A stretch of DNA of 64,000 nucleotides from Pantoea vagans (GTDB lineage: Bacteria > Pseudomonadota > Gammaproteobacteria > Enterobacterales > Enterobacteriaceae), in contig NZ_CP038853.1 in assembly GCF_004792415.1 (NCBI RefSeq), forward strand, positions 2,976,001-3,040,000. Direction: 5' to 3'. Each line of letters opens with the position of its first letter. Position 1 is the stretch's first letter. Shown here piece after piece: positions 42,331-51,964 of this stretch. Both the position numbers and the translations under genes were made by a program. The notes beneath the pieces were generated by a model, which saw only the letters and a list, made by a program, of their open reading frames with translations, was not told the DNA's origin and made no database searches.

Positions 42331-43245
42331 ATGATAACAGTGATTCCTGCCCTGATTATTCTGGCACTGGTTGCGGTCTGGGCGACCGTCAAGATCGTGC
42401 CACAAGGTTTTCAATGGACGGTTGAGCGCTTTGGCCGTTATACCCGCACGCTACAGCCAGGATTAAGTCTGGTGGTGCCGTTCATGGATCGCGTTGGTCG
42501 CAAGATCAACATGATGGAACAGGTACTGGATATCCCCTCGCAGGAGATCATCTCCAAAGATAACGCCAACGTCACCATCGATGCGGTCTGCTTTATTCAG
42601 GTCGTTGATCCCGCGCGTGCCGCCTATGAAGTCAGCAATCTTGAGCAGGCGATTCTGAACCTCACGATGACCAATATGCGTACCGTGCTGGGCAGCATGG
42701 AGCTGGACGAAATGCTGTCACAGCGCGACAGCATTAATACCCGTCTGCTGCATATCGTGGATGAGGCGACCAATCCGTGGGGCGTTAAGATTACCCGCAT
42801 CGAGATTCGCGACGTGCGCCCACCGCAGGAGCTGATCGGTGCAATGAATGCACAGATGAAAGCAGAGCGAACCAAGCGCGCCGATATTCTGACGGCCGAA
42901 GGGGTACGACAGGCGGCGATCCTGCGCGCTGAAGGGGAGAAGCAGTCGCAGATCCTCAAAGCGGAAGGTGAGCGTACCTCGGCATTCCTGCAGGCAGAAG
43001 CCCGTGAACGTCAGGCTGAAGCGGAAGCTAACGCCACTAAAATGGTCTCGGAAGCGATCGCCGCGGGTGACATTCAGGCTATCAACTACTTCGTGGCGCA
43101 AAAGTATACCGATGCGCTGCAAAAAATCGGTGAAGGCACTAACAGCAAAGTCGTGATGATGCCGCTTGAGGCAAGCAGTCTGCTGGGGTCGATCGCGGGC
43201 ATCGGTGAACTGCTGAAGGAATCGCGTACCGAGTCGAAACGCTGA
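42331..43245 (+). CDS. qmcA: SPFH/band-7 membrane protein QmcA
   Basis: 304 residues (E. coli 305). An N-terminal membrane helix ([20 protein letters not shown]) is followed by an SPFH domain (about 22-185: [30 protein letters not shown], then [12 protein letters not shown]) and a long Ala/Glu/Arg coiled coil to about 265. Stomatin-like scaffold at the inner membrane; a modifier of FtsH-related quality control. It overlaps the ybbJ start by one base. Confidence 0.95.
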   Translation: MITVIPALIILALVAVWATVKIVPQGFQWTVERFGRYTRTLQPGLSLVVPFMDRVGRKINMMEQVLDIPSQEIISKDNANVTIDAVCFIQVVDPARAAYEVSNLEQAILNLTMTNMRTVLGSMELDEMLSQRDSINTRLLHIVDEATNPWGVKITRIEIRDVRPPQELIGAMNAQMKAERTKRADILTAEGVRQAAILRAEGEKQSQILKAEGERTSAFLQAEARERQAEAEANATKMVSEAIAAGDIQAINYFVAQKYTDALQKIGEGTNSKVVMMPLEASSLLGSIAGIGELLKESRTESKR

Positions 43246-43691
43246 TGCTGATGGAAATCATCGCGCATCCGCACTGGTTCTGGCTGACGCTGGGTGGATT
43301 ACTGCTGGCGGCTGAGATGCTGGGCACCAGCGGTTATCTGCTGTGGAGCGGGCTGGCGGCAGTTATTGTCGGCATCTTTGAGTGGCTGGTGCCGGTGAGT
43401 TGGACGACGCAGGGGTCACTGTTTGCCGTGCTGACGCTGGTGTGCGTCTTTCTGTGGTATCGCTGGATGCGCCACCGTGAAACGCGTCAGACGCCTAATG
43501 CCCTGAACCAGCGCGGCAGCCAGATGATCGGGTTGCAGCTGACGCTGGATACCGCGCTGCATAACCGCACCGGGCACATACGCATCGGTGACAGCAGCTG
43601 GCGGGTTGAGGCGGAGCAGGATCTGCCTGCCGGCACGCCGGTCGTCGTGGTCGGCATTGAGGGGATTACTCTGCGAATTCAGCCACGCTGA
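43245..43691 (+). CDS. ybbJ: NfeD-like membrane protein YbbJ
   Basis: 148 residues. Three helices in the first 75 ([40 protein letters not shown]), then an OB-fold NfeD domain ([20 protein letters not shown], then [16 protein letters not shown]). NfeD proteins pair with SPFH partners; here it overlaps qmcA at a TGATG junction, so the two are translated together. Its end overlaps the convergent cueR stop by about 13 bases. Confidence 0.93.
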   Translation: MLMEIIAHPHWFWLTLGGLLLAAEMLGTSGYLLWSGLAAVIVGIFEWLVPVSWTTQGSLFAVLTLVCVFLWYRWMRHRETRQTPNALNQRGSQMIGLQLTLDTALHNRTGHIRIGDSSWRVEAEQDLPAGTPVVVVGIEGITLRIQPR

Positions 43692-44083
43692 CCGCAGCAC
43701 CCGGCCAGATTATTGATAATCGGGCACTCTGCGCTCTCATCGCCCGGACAGGCGTCTGCCAGCGCCAGCAGACGAGCACGCATGGCATGCAGCTCTTCAA
43801 TGTGCGCCGCAATTTCATCGGCTTTCTGCAGCGTACGGGCTTTGACATCGGCACTGTGTCGCGACGGATTATTAAACAGCGCCACCAGCTCGCGGCACTC
43901 ATCCAGGGTGAAGCCCACCTGCCGCGCCTGTCGTAACAGGTTCAGTTCATCCAGATGGTGACCGTCGTAATGGCGGTAACCATTTTCACTGCGCAACGGC
44001 GGCGTCACCACGCCTTTCTCTTCGTAGAAACGAATCGCCTTGCTGGTCAGTCCGGTCTTTTTCGCCACATCGCTGATGTTCAT
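43679..44083 (-). CDS. cueR: Copper efflux regulator CueR
   Basis: 134-residue MerR-type regulator (E. coli 135). [20 protein letters not shown] is the winged-helix start, with ENGYRHY in the second wing. The Cu(I)-binding cysteines are in [13 protein letters not shown] near residues 111-119, and a CC pair ends the protein. It activates copA when it binds Cu+. The start at 44083 is fixed by homology; an ATG 16 codons upstream lies inside the copA promoter region. Divergent from copA. Confidence 0.96.
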   Translation of the reverse strand: MNISDVAKKTGLTSKAIRFYEEKGVVTPPLRSENGYRHYDGHHLDELNLLRQARQVGFTLDECRELVALFNNPSRHSADVKARTLQKADEIAAHIEELHAMRARLLALADACPGDESAECPIINNLAGCCGQRG

Positions 44084-44093
44084 TTTCGCCCCC

Positions 44094-44124
44094 TTGACCT
44101 TCCCCTTGATGGAAGGTTTATGCT
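44094..44124 (+). promoter_or_regulatory. CueR-regulated copA promoter
   Basis: -35 TTGACC, then a 19-base spacer typical of MerR-type promoters, then -10 TATGCT. The spacer contains the CueR palindrome ACCTTCC-N7-GGAAGGT (44097-44117). Confidence 0.92.
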
Positions 44125-44180
44125 TAAGCATGAATCGAAACTGACTAATCGGTCAAATGGGATCACAAGAGGAGTTGATT

Positions 44181-46694
44181 ATGTCACACACTATTTCTCT
44201 GGCACTGGACGGCTTGTCCTGCGGCCACTGTGTCAAACGCGTCAAAGAGGCACTGGAACAGCGCGACGACGTTGACCAGGCCGAGGTGACCCAACAGGAA
44301 GCACAGGTCTCGGGTCACGCGGATGCGGCTGCACTGATCGCCACGGTTGAGCAGGCGGGCTATCACGCGACGCTGAAAACGGCGGACGCGTCCCCAAAGT
44401 CTGAACCGTTGACAGCATCGGAGCCGCCGCCGGAGGCGCTGACAACGGAGACCCCTTCTCATCCGGCAGAAAAAACATTATCTGCCCATATGCTGCTGAT
44501 TGAAGGCATGACCTGCGCCAGCTGCGTAAGTCGGGTGGAAAAAGCGCTACAGCAGGTCGCAGGCGTCAGCCAGGCGCGGGTCAATCTCGGCGAGCGCAGT
44601 GCGCTGGTGCTGGGCGATGCTGACCCGCAGCAGCTGGTCGCTGCCGTTGATGCCGCGGGTTATGGCGCGCAGGTGGTGGATGACGAGCAGGAGCGACGTG
44701 AGAAGCAGCAGCACAGCGCCCGCAGCGCGATGCGGCGTTTCAGCTGGCAGGCGGCTGTCGCGTTAGCCTTTGGCGTACCGCTGATGATCTGGGGCATGGT
44801 GGGCGACAACATGATGCTCACCGACCATAACCACGGCATCTGGCTGACGCTGGGCGTCGTGACGCTGCTGATCATGGTCGTGACCGGCAGTCACTTTTAT
44901 CGCAGCGCCTGGCGCAGTTTACGTAATGGCAGCGCCACCATGGATACGCTGGTGGCCCTCGGCACCGGCGCGGCCTGGATTTACTCCTTTAGCGTGGTGC
45001 TGTGGCCCGACTTTTTCCCGCCGCAGGCGCGCCATCTCTATTTCGAAGCCAGCGTGATGATTCTGGGCCTGATCAATCTGGGGCATGCCCTGGAGCAGCG
45101 CGCGCGTCAGCGATCGTCTAAAGCGCTGGAACGACTGCTGGATCTGACACCGGCTCAGGCGCGGCTGGTCGATCAACAGGGCGACAGACTGATCGCGGTC
45201 AGCGACGTCCAGCCCGGCATGACGCTGCGGCTGGTCACCGGCGATCGGGTGCCGGTCGATGGCGAAATTGCTGCGGGTGAAGCCTGGTTTGATGAAGCGA
45301 TGCTCACCGGCGAAGCGGTGCCGCAAAGCAAAAGTCCGGGTGCGGCGATCTTCGCTGGTACCCTGGTGCAGGATGGCGCGGTAGAGTTTATCGCCCGGGC
45401 GACCGGTAATCACACCACCCTGTCGCGCATTATCCGGCTGGTTCGTCAGGCGCAGAGCAGCAAACCGGACGTGGGCCGCCTGGCCGATCGCATCTCCGCT
45501 GTGTTTGTGCCGGTGGTGGTATTGATTGCGCTGCTCAGCGGCGCAATCTGGTATCTGTTCGGGCCGCAGCCACAAATCGCCTACATGCTGGTGATCGCGA
45601 CAACCGTCCTGATTATCGCCTGCCCCTGTGCGCTGGGACTGGCGACGCCGATGTCGATTATTGCCGGTGTGGGCCGCGCGGCCGAGCTGGGTGTACTGGT
45701 GCGCGACGCCGATGCCCTGCAGCGCGCCAGCCAGATCGACACCCTGGTGTTTGATAAAACCGGTACCCTGACGGCCGGAAAGCCGCAGGTCAGTGAAGTG
45801 CTGGTCTGGGGTAATGCCAGCCGTGAATCGGTGTTAACGACTGCGGCTGCGCTGGAGTTCGCCTCGGGTCATCCGCTGGCGAAAGCGATTGTCGCCGAAG
45901 CGAAGCTGACTCAGCCAGCGTCGTTAACGCAATTTCGTACAATACGCGGCAAAGGGGTCAGCGGTAGTCTGGATGGCAGAACGCTGCTGCTGGGTAACGC
46001 TGCACTCTTGCAGGATAACGGCGTTGATTGCCGGGCGGCAGAAGCAGCGATTACACGCCTGACGCAACAGGGTGCCACGCCGGTGTTACTGGCGGAACAG
46101 GGGCAACTCACCGGGCTTATCGCGCTGCGCGATCGGCTGAGACCGGAAAGCAGTGCAGCCCTTAAGCGACTGCATCAGCAGGGTTATCGCCTGATTATGC
46201 TGACCGGCGACCATGAAAGTACCGCACGCGCCATCGCTGCCGAAACCGGCATTGATGAAGTGATTGCAGGCGTATTGCCTGAAGGCAAAGCGGCTGCAAT
46301 CGAACAGCTACAGCAGCAGGGTCGTCGCGTCGCGATGGTCGGTGATGGCATCAATGACGCACCTGCACTGGCGCAGGCGGATGTGGGCATTGCGATGGGT
46401 GGCGGCAGCGATGTGGCGGTAGAAACCGCGGGTATTACGCTGATGCGCGCCGATCTTAACAGCGTAGCAGATGCGTTAGCGCTCTCTTCCGCGACGCTGC
46501 GCAATATCCGGCAGAACCTGTTTGGCGCATTTATTTATAACAGTATTGGTATTCCGGTAGCCGCGGGCGTGCTCTATCCGCTGACCGGCACCCTGCTCAG
46601 CCCGATAGTGGCAGGTGCGGCGATGGCGCTCTCCTCCATTACCGTGGTCAGCAATGCTAACCGCCTGCTGCGTTACCGGCCACCGCGCCAGTAA
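44181..46694 (+). CDS. copA: Cu(I)-exporting P1B-type ATPase CopA
   Basis: 837 residues (E. coli 834). Two N-terminal metal-binding domains: GLSCGHC (14-20) and GMTCASC (about 110). Six to eight membrane helices, IACPCALG (Cu path) near 480, the phosphorylation motif [11 protein letters not shown] near 524, TGDH and [10 protein letters not shown] near 715-730. It pumps Cu+ to the periplasm. AGAGGAG stands before the ATG. A slippery CCCAAAG near codon 72 should give a short chaperone product by -1 frameshift, as in E. coli. Confidence 0.97.
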   Translation: MSHTISLALDGLSCGHCVKRVKEALEQRDDVDQAEVTQQEAQVSGHADAAALIATVEQAGYHATLKTADASPKSEPLTASEPPPEALTTETPSHPAEKTLSAHMLLIEGMTCASCVSRVEKALQQVAGVSQARVNLGERSALVLGDADPQQLVAAVDAAGYGAQVVDDEQERREKQQHSARSAMRRFSWQAAVALAFGVPLMIWGMVGDNMMLTDHNHGIWLTLGVVTLLIMVVTGSHFYRSAWRSLRNGSATMDTLVALGTGAAWIYSFSVVLWPDFFPPQARHLYFEASVMILGLINLGHALEQRARQRSSKALERLLDLTPAQARLVDQQGDRLIAVSDVQPGMTLRLVTGDRVPVDGEIAAGEAWFDEAMLTGEAVPQSKSPGAAIFAGTLVQDGAVEFIARATGNHTTLSRIIRLVRQAQSSKPDVGRLADRISAVFVPVVVLIALLSGAIWYLFGPQPQIAYMLVIATTVLIIACPCALGLATPMSIIAGVGRAAELGVLVRDADALQRASQIDTLVFDKTGTLTAGKPQVSEVLVWGNASRESVLTTAAALEFASGHPLAKAIVAEAKLTQPASLTQFRTIRGKGVSGSLDGRTLLLGNAALLQDNGVDCRAAEAAITRLTQQGATPVLLAEQGQLTGLIALRDRLRPESSAALKRLHQQGYRLIMLTGDHESTARAIAAETGIDEVIAGVLPEGKAAAIEQLQQQGRRVAMVGDGINDAPALAQADVGIAMGGGSDVAVETAGITLMRADLNSVADALALSSATLRNIRQNLFGAFIYNSIGIPVAAGVLYPLTGTLLSPIVAGAAMALSSITVVSNANRLLRYRPPRQ
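44393..44399 (+). other. Programmed -1 frameshift site in copA
   Basis: CCCAAAG is read C-CCA-AAG in frame. A -1 slip reads CCC AAA GTC TGA and ends after 74 residues, giving the first metal-binding domain alone, a CopZ-like copper chaperone. Heptamer and location match E. coli CopA(Z). A GC-rich segment downstream (about 44410-44450) could fold. Confidence 0.8.
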
Positions 46695-46765
46695 TCGCCG
46701 TTTCAGCGCTGTTTTTCACGCTCTGAAGTCGCTAGCATGGGGTTTTGAATCGCAAAGGACCGGGA

Positions 46766-47569
46766 ATGACAGGCAACATCTGGCGCTCACTGCGCGGCTT
46801 TATCAGCCAACTTTTTCCCGCCAGTTACCGCTGGCCTGCGCTGGATGTCCGGCTTGGCGATCGTCAGCTGCATCTGGTGGGCAGCATCCACATGGGAACG
46901 CGTGACATGCAGCCGTTGCCCGCTCGCCTGCTGCGGCAGTTGCAGCAGGCGGATGCGCTGATTGTGGAAGCGGATATTACCCAGGGTGGTTCACCCTTTG
47001 ACCATTACGGCGATCGTCCTGCGCTCTCTGAACGACTTGAGAGTAGCGCGATGCAAACGCTCACCGCACTGTGTCAGGAGATGAGCCTCACGCTTAGCCT
47101 GCTGGATAATCTGCCTGCCTGGCAGGTGGCGCTGATGTTACAGGCTCAACAGGCACAGAGGCTGGGATTACGGCCTGACTACGGCATTGATTATCAGCTG
47201 TTGCAGGCAGCGAAAGGCCTGAACAAACCCGTGATTGAACTGGAAGGCGCCAATGCGCAGATCGCCCTGCTGACCGCGCTGCCGGATGATGGCATGGCAC
47301 TGTTAAAGGATACGCTGCTGCACTGGCATACTAATGCACGACTGCTGCAGATGATGGTGAGCTGGTGGCTTGATACACCGCCACGCCAGCCGGAAATCAC
47401 CCTGCCCGCGACGTTCAGTCAGGCGCTGAATGATACGTTGATCGGTCAGCGTAACGCGCAGTGGTGTGACAGGCTGCAGGGGTTAGCGGCGGGAAACTAT
47501 GTGGTCGCGGTGGGTGCTTTGCATCTTTACGGCGAAGACAATCTGCCTGAGATGCTGAAGAAGCCCTGA
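46766..47569 (+). CDS. ybaP: TraB/GumN family protein YbaP
   Basis: 267 residues (E. coli 264) from the ATG at 46766. The TraB/GumN fold shows an N-terminal HLVGSIHMGTRDMQPLP (His and Gly-Ser-x-His), DALIVEADI, LEGANAQIALL and a C-terminal AVGALHLYGEDNL. The family resembles Tiki-type metalloproteases, but no activity has been proved for YbaP. There is no signal peptide in this start. Its stop codon overlaps the end of ChiX on the other strand. Confidence 0.88.
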   Translation: MTGNIWRSLRGFISQLFPASYRWPALDVRLGDRQLHLVGSIHMGTRDMQPLPARLLRQLQQADALIVEADITQGGSPFDHYGDRPALSERLESSAMQTLTALCQEMSLTLSLLDNLPAWQVALMLQAQQAQRLGLRPDYGIDYQLLQAAKGLNKPVIELEGANAQIALLTALPDDGMALLKDTLLHWHTNARLLQMMVSWWLDTPPRQPEITLPATFSQALNDTLIGQRNAQWCDRLQGLAAGNYVVAVGALHLYGEDNLPEMLKKP

Positions 47570-47657
47570 AAAAAAGAGAGCCGATAAGTTTATCGGCCCG
47601 TCAAAGAGGAATTTGTTTATGATTTTGGTTATCGCTCAGCAATCAGATTGCTGGCGC
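47569..47657 (-). ncRNA. chiX: ChiX (MicM/SroB) small RNA
   Basis: Between ybaP and ybaK, as in E. coli. On the minus strand: a 5' hairpin CCAGCAATCTGATTGCTG, an AT-rich spacer, then AAATTCCTCTTTGACGGGCC, which is identical to the E. coli ChiX pairing region, and a terminator GCCGATAAACTTATCGGC with a seven-T run (47569-47575). A -10-like TAAAAT lies at 47665-47670. The hairpin sequences differ from E. coli, but their pairing is kept. ChiX silences chitoporin (chiP) and dpiBA mRNAs by base pairing with Hfq. Confidence 0.88.
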
Positions 47658-47742
47658 GCGGCCAATTTTACGCAAAGAACAAAATTTCGCCACCTTTTTC
47701 CCTGATTCTGCGCAATAAGATTTTTCTTAGTAAGGAACCTGT

Positions 47743-48222
47743 ATGACGCCCGCCGTAAAATTGCTGGAAAAACAAAAGGTCAGCTTTACTCTGCATCCTT
47801 ATGAGCATGACAGTAACGAAACGCATTTTGGTGACGAAGCGGTCCGCAAGCTTAATCTTGATGCGCGCCAGGTCTATAAAACGCTGCTGGTGGCACTGAA
47901 TGGTGAGGCGAAACAGCTGGCGGTAGCAATTACGCCGGTATCGACCCAACTCGATCTGAAAAAGGTGGCAAAAGCGCTGGGCGCCAAGAAAGCGGATATG
48001 GCCGATCCGCAGCTGGCACAGCGGGTTACCGGCTATCTGGTGGGCGGCATCAGTCCGCTGGGGCAGAAAAAGCGTCTGCCCACGGTAATCGATGACTCTG
48101 CCAGCGCGTTTGACGCCATGTTTATCTCTGGCGGCAAACGGGGCCTGGATATTGAACTGGCGCCTCAGGATCTTTCACGCCTGCTGGACGCGCCATTTGC
48201 GGATATCGCCCGCCACGACTAA
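47743..48222 (+). CDS. ybaK: Cys-tRNA(Pro)/Cys-tRNA(Cys) deacylase YbaK
   Basis: 159 residues (E. coli 159). ProRS trans-editing family: [26 protein letters not shown] (the Lys of KTL near 46 is catalytic), [19 protein letters not shown] near 86-104 and [17 protein letters not shown]. It clears mischarged Cys from tRNA-Pro in the cytosol. Its stop overlaps the convergent LysR-type gene by four bases. Confidence 0.95.
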   Translation: MTPAVKLLEKQKVSFTLHPYEHDSNETHFGDEAVRKLNLDARQVYKTLLVALNGEAKQLAVAITPVSTQLDLKKVAKALGAKKADMADPQLAQRVTGYLVGGISPLGQKKRLPTVIDDSASAFDAMFISGGKRGLDIELAPQDLSRLLDAPFADIARHD

Positions 48223-49097
48223 ACCCGCGGCTGGGCGCACAGCTGATCGATCATCCAGCGCCCCGCCGGACCGGGCGGCGTTCGTCGTGACCAGACGACT
48301 TCAACGGCGATGTGCTGTGGCCAGCCCGACATCGACAACTCTTTCAGCACGCCATGCCCAAACTGTTTCACCAGCCAGCGTGGCAGAATCGTCCAGCCAA
48401 ATCCCTGCTCCGCCATCTCCAGCAACAGTAAATAGGTGGGCGCTGACCAGATGCGACCCATGGGCGCGGGTTCATGTGCCTCAACCCAGGTGTTAAGTCG
48501 CAGATGCCGCACGCTTTCCAGTTCGCTTTCGCTCAGGGTATCAGGCTGTGCCAGCGGATGATCGCGATGTAAGAAGACCGCCATCTGCGCTTCAACCTGC
48601 AGCCGCGCCACTGCGATATCAACCGGCAGATTGGGCTGCGCCCGCACAACCCCCAGATGTACCCGCCCGGCCTGCAGCAGATCCAGGACATCCCCATCTT
48701 CAGCAATCATGACTTCCAGTTCGATCTCCGGATAACGGGCATCAAATTGCCTCAGCAGATGTTCATGATGATCGGTTTGCCAGAAATCGGACATGGCAAA
48801 ACTGAGCCGCGGTTCAACGCCCTGCGACAGACGTATCGCCAGCGCATCCAGCCGCTCGCTGGCCGACAGAATCTGCTGAACCTGAGGAACAACCCGGCGT
48901 CCCTGCTCGGTGAGGATCGGCTGACGGCCCGTGCGATCGAACAGCTCAAAGCCGAGGTCATCTTCTAAATTTGCCACCGCTGCGCTGATGGTGGACTGAC
49001 TTTTACCCAGCGCACGCGCGGCCGCCGAAAAGGAGCCACTCGCCACGGTCTGCATAAACGCCTCAAGGGATTCCGGGGAGTATCGCATCTGTTCCAT
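48219..49097 (-). CDS. LysR-type transcriptional regulator
   Basis: 292 residues. The helix-turn-helix is in the first 65 ([40 protein letters not shown]), and the effector domain runs from about 90. It starts [10 protein letters not shown]; an internal ATG at the fourth codon is also possible. It is divergent from a PACE-family efflux gene 80 bases away (from 49097 to 49178). In Acinetobacter AceR/AceI and elsewhere this regulator-transporter pair is linked, so it likely controls that gene. The inducer is not known. Confidence 0.87.
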   Translation of the reverse strand: MEQMRYSPESLEAFMQTVASGSFSAAARALGKSQSTISAAVANLEDDLGFELFDRTGRQPILTEQGRRVVPQVQQILSASERLDALAIRLSQGVEPRLSFAMSDFWQTDHHEHLLRQFDARYPEIELEVMIAEDGDVLDLLQAGRVHLGVVRAQPNLPVDIAVARLQVEAQMAVFLHRDHPLAQPDTLSESELESVRHLRLNTWVEAHEPAPMGRIWSAPTYLLLLEMAEQGFGWTILPRWLVKQFGHGVLKELSMSGWPQHIAVEVVWSRRTPPGPAGRWMIDQLCAQPRV

Positions 49098-49177
49098 CGC
49101 TTTTTTCGATAGGTGTTCATTTTATCTTAGCATTCTGACATGTGAAAATGCGCCGCATTATTGAAGGAGAACAAACA

Positions 49178-49609
49178 ATGCGTACCCGCTCACTTAAAGA
49201 ACGTATTCTTCATGCTGTCTGCTTTGAAACGCTGGCGATTCTGACCGTTTCGCCGCTGGCAGCATGGATCATGAATAAACCGCTGTTTCAGATGGGCTCG
49301 CTGGCGATCATGCTCTCTACGGTCGCGATGCTATGGAATATGATTTACAACAGCGGGTTTGATCGGATCTATGCGCCAGGCCAAAAACGCGGTCCGGGCG
49401 TGCGCGTGTTACATGCGCTGGGATTTGAAGGGGGATTTATCCTGATTGGTCTGCCGATCGCTGCCCTGATGCTGGATATCACCTTGTGGGAAGCTTTCCT
49501 GGTCGAAGTGGCCTTCTTCCTCTTCTTCCTGCCTTTCACCATGGCTTACAACTGGGGGTGGGACAAACTGCGCGAGCGCTGGATCAGACGTCACCCCTGC
49601 CGGGCATAA
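49178..49609 (+). CDS. PACE-family multidrug/biocide efflux protein
   Basis: 143 residues from the ATG at 49178, preceded by GAAGGAG. It consists of two tandem bacterial transmembrane-pair (BTP) domains, four helices: ERILHAVCFETLAILTVSPL, then MLWNMIYNSGFDRIYA, LHALGFEGGFILIGLPIAAL and AYNWGWDKLRERW. The Glu in helix 1 (FE) and the WN and DR motifs are PACE signatures. Relatives such as AceI export chlorhexidine or polyamines with protons. The substrate here is unknown. It is divergent from a LysR regulator. Confidence 0.88.
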   Translation: MRTRSLKERILHAVCFETLAILTVSPLAAWIMNKPLFQMGSLAIMLSTVAMLWNMIYNSGFDRIYAPGQKRGPGVRVLHALGFEGGFILIGLPIAALMLDITLWEAFLVEVAFFLFFLPFTMAYNWGWDKLRERWIRRHPCRA

Positions 49610-49637
49610 GAAAAACGGGAGGCGCAAGCGCCTCCCG
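49610..49637 (-). terminator. Rho-independent terminator of ushA
   Basis: On the minus strand CGGGAGGCG, loop CTTG, CGCCTCCCG, then TTTTTCTT. It may also halt transcripts of the convergent PACE gene. Confidence 0.88.
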
Positions 49638-49643
49638 GTCAGT

Positions 49644-51410
49644 TCAATGCGTGGCGGCTGTTTCGTTCCCCCACGGCCAGATCCACGCCAGAATCATTTT
49701 GGGATAGTTACGCTTCCGCGCTTTCTCTGCTGCCTCATCCCGCGCACGAATCTGCTCATCGGTCAGATGCACGATCTCGCCTTTCGGCTGATAGTCACTG
49801 GCTTTAACCGGTGAATGCGCCTTAATGAAGTCGCGCAGCACCTGCGCATCGACTGCTCCGCTGTTGACGTACCCGGCATGATTATCCAGACGCGGATAGC
49901 CGTCGCCGCCCGCCGCATTAAAGCTGTTGGTCGCCATGCGATAATGCTGCGTATCTTCAATCGGTTTGTCGTCAATACGGACGTTACTGACATGCTTTCC
50001 GTCGGCGGTCAGGCTGATACCAGCAAACTGGGCATAGCCACCTGAGTCAGGCTGAATATTGGCGACCACATCCAGATATTTTTTGATCTCTGCGCCGGTC
50101 AGGCTGACCGAGACCACCTGGTTGCTGAACGGCTGGACCTGAAGCAGGTCACGCCAGCTCAGCTTGCCCGATTTCAGCGAGGTGCGAATACCGCCGCCGC
50201 TCATCACCGCAAAATCGGCTTTAGTATGCGCCATCTGGGCGCGCAGAATCAGCTGGCCGAGATTAGTCTGCTCAAACCGAACCTGCTCTTTTTCACCACT
50301 GAAGTCGCCGTCAACGCTGCCGACATTCAGGGTCAGCTTCACCTCTGCCCGCTTCTGAAACGGCATCAGCAGCTTCATCATCGCGGTATTTTTCGGGATC
50401 TCTTCCTGCCAGGTGAGCCAGGTTTCACTGCCATCTGCATTCTTCACCTGATGTTTGAGGTTGACCGGCACCAGCTGATAAGCCTCCAGCGACACCTCTC
50501 CATTACGGAAGGTGAAGTCGCCACGGCCGACATATTTGCCCCACTTGTCGGCCTGCATAATCCAGATGCCGTTCTGCTGATCGGGTTTGCAGGGCTGGCC
50601 GGGCTGATAATTTTTAACGCTGACGTTCTCTTTTTCCATGCAGACCGCATCATGGGAATGTCCACCCACAATCAGGTCGATTGTGCCGGCAGGCAGGCTG
50701 CGGGCCAGAGTGACGTCATCGATGCCGTTGCTGCCATGCTTGCCGTCGTCATAGTGGCCAAGGTGAGTCAGCGCGACAATCACGTCCGGCTTCTCGGCGG
50801 CACGCAGTTCAGCAACTGCCTTCACCGTCTCCGCGACAGGATCGCGGAACTCAGTATCTTTCAGCCCAGCCGGGTTAGCCAGTTTTGCGGTGTCCGGGGT
50901 AATTAACCCGACGACAGCAATTTTCAGCCCGAGACGGTTGAATACCGCCCAGGGTTTAAACAGGCGCTGATCGGTGCCTTTCTGATAAACGTTGGCGGCC
51001 AGCAGCGGGAATCGCGCCCACTTCTCCTGCTTGCGCAGAACCGCAATCGGCTTGTCGAACTCATGATTGCCCAGCGCCATCGCGTCATAGCCAATCAGGT
51101 TCATCGCGCGAAAATCGGGTTCAGCATCCAGCTCGTCGGACTCCGGCACGCCGGTATTTACATCTCCGGCAGAGAGAATCAGTGCGCCTCCACCTCTGGC
51201 CTGGACATCGTAGCGCATGGTATCCATCAACGTTTTCTGCGCCGCCAGACCATATTCGCCCTGCGCATTAAACCAGAAGTGGCCATGCTCATCGTTGGTG
51301 TGCAGCAGGCTGAAACGATAGGTGCGGTCGGCCTCGGCGGCCTGTGAAAACAGCGGCATCAGGGCCACCAGTAGCGCCACACCTGCCCCTGTCCATTTTG
51401 ATAACAACAC
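49644..51410 (-). CDS. ushA: Periplasmic 5'-nucleotidase/UDP-sugar hydrolase UshA
   Basis: 588 residues from the GTG at 51410 (AAGGAGAATCACC before it; E. coli has 550). The signal peptide is LLSKWTGAGVALLVALMPLF, cleaved after SQA. Metal-site motifs: LLHTNDEHGHF, SAGDVNTGV, ALGNHEFD, THLGHY and GGHSHD. C-terminal substrate domain: MSGGGIRTS, then ATNSFNAAGGDGYP. It degrades extracellular nucleotides and UDP-sugars for purine and pyrimidine salvage. The C-terminal tail (ARKRNYPKMILAWIWPWG) is longer and Trp-rich compared with E. coli. Confidence 0.95.
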   Translation of the reverse strand: MLLSKWTGAGVALLVALMPLFSQAAEADRTYRFSLLHTNDEHGHFWFNAQGEYGLAAQKTLMDTMRYDVQARGGGALILSAGDVNTGVPESDELDAEPDFRAMNLIGYDAMALGNHEFDKPIAVLRKQEKWARFPLLAANVYQKGTDQRLFKPWAVFNRLGLKIAVVGLITPDTAKLANPAGLKDTEFRDPVAETVKAVAELRAAEKPDVIVALTHLGHYDDGKHGSNGIDDVTLARSLPAGTIDLIVGGHSHDAVCMEKENVSVKNYQPGQPCKPDQQNGIWIMQADKWGKYVGRGDFTFRNGEVSLEAYQLVPVNLKHQVKNADGSETWLTWQEEIPKNTAMMKLLMPFQKRAEVKLTLNVGSVDGDFSGEKEQVRFEQTNLGQLILRAQMAHTKADFAVMSGGGIRTSLKSGKLSWRDLLQVQPFSNQVVSVSLTGAEIKKYLDVVANIQPDSGGYAQFAGISLTADGKHVSNVRIDDKPIEDTQHYRMATNSFNAAGGDGYPRLDNHAGYVNSGAVDAQVLRDFIKAHSPVKASDYQPKGEIVHLTDEQIRARDEAAEKARKRNYPKMILAWIWPWGNETAATH

Positions 51411-51964
51411 GGTGATTCTCCTTAATTTACTTTCTGGCCCGATTATCTGCCGCTTTGCCCCACTGTGTCGCATATTCCCCCGGCGAACTCAAGGCCAATG
51501 CACATCTGCGTGCATGCAGGTGCTCACGCTTTTCGTCTCTGCTTCCCCTTTGCAGAGCAGGAAAGTGGCCGCAGAGTGACCCCGTGCAAAAGCGGGTTAT
51601 CGTGCCAGCCCGGGTCCGGTTTCTCACGGCTGAGCAGGAACAGGCAGTAAACCATGTTGTTAACCGATTGTTTACTGCTGCAAAAGTGCCGCTGGCAGGC
51701 TTTAACCTCTCTGCATGCACATTTCACCCATATTCGTGCCAGACCGGCGTAATTTACTGAAGCTAATTTTTATTTATCCGGCCCTGTTTAAAGCGTCAAA
51801 TCAGCCAATATTATGGATAATGGACAAAAACACCCTTTCGATTGTGGTTTTGACTTTTTTTCATGATTTTTTAAGGTATTCCCGCAAATTGCTCAGCGAA
51901 AGAGGTGATTTTGTTTTAAACTCATTTGTTACAAGCGGATACATTTGTATACAAGGAGACAGGC
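51411..51964. other. 554-base intergenic region between ushA and ybaL
   Basis: The divergent region where E. coli has the fsr gene (fosmidomycin resistance transporter), which is absent here. I see no gene; several overlapping short frames are without homology or SD. The AT-rich right part, from about 51700, probably holds the ybaL promoter. No repeat was noticed. Confidence 0.55.

Noticed and set aside
51411..51964. Several overlapping short frames (60-140 codons) between ushA and ybaL
   Set aside because: Mutually overlapping on both strands, Cys/Arg-rich, without SD; treated as noncoding.
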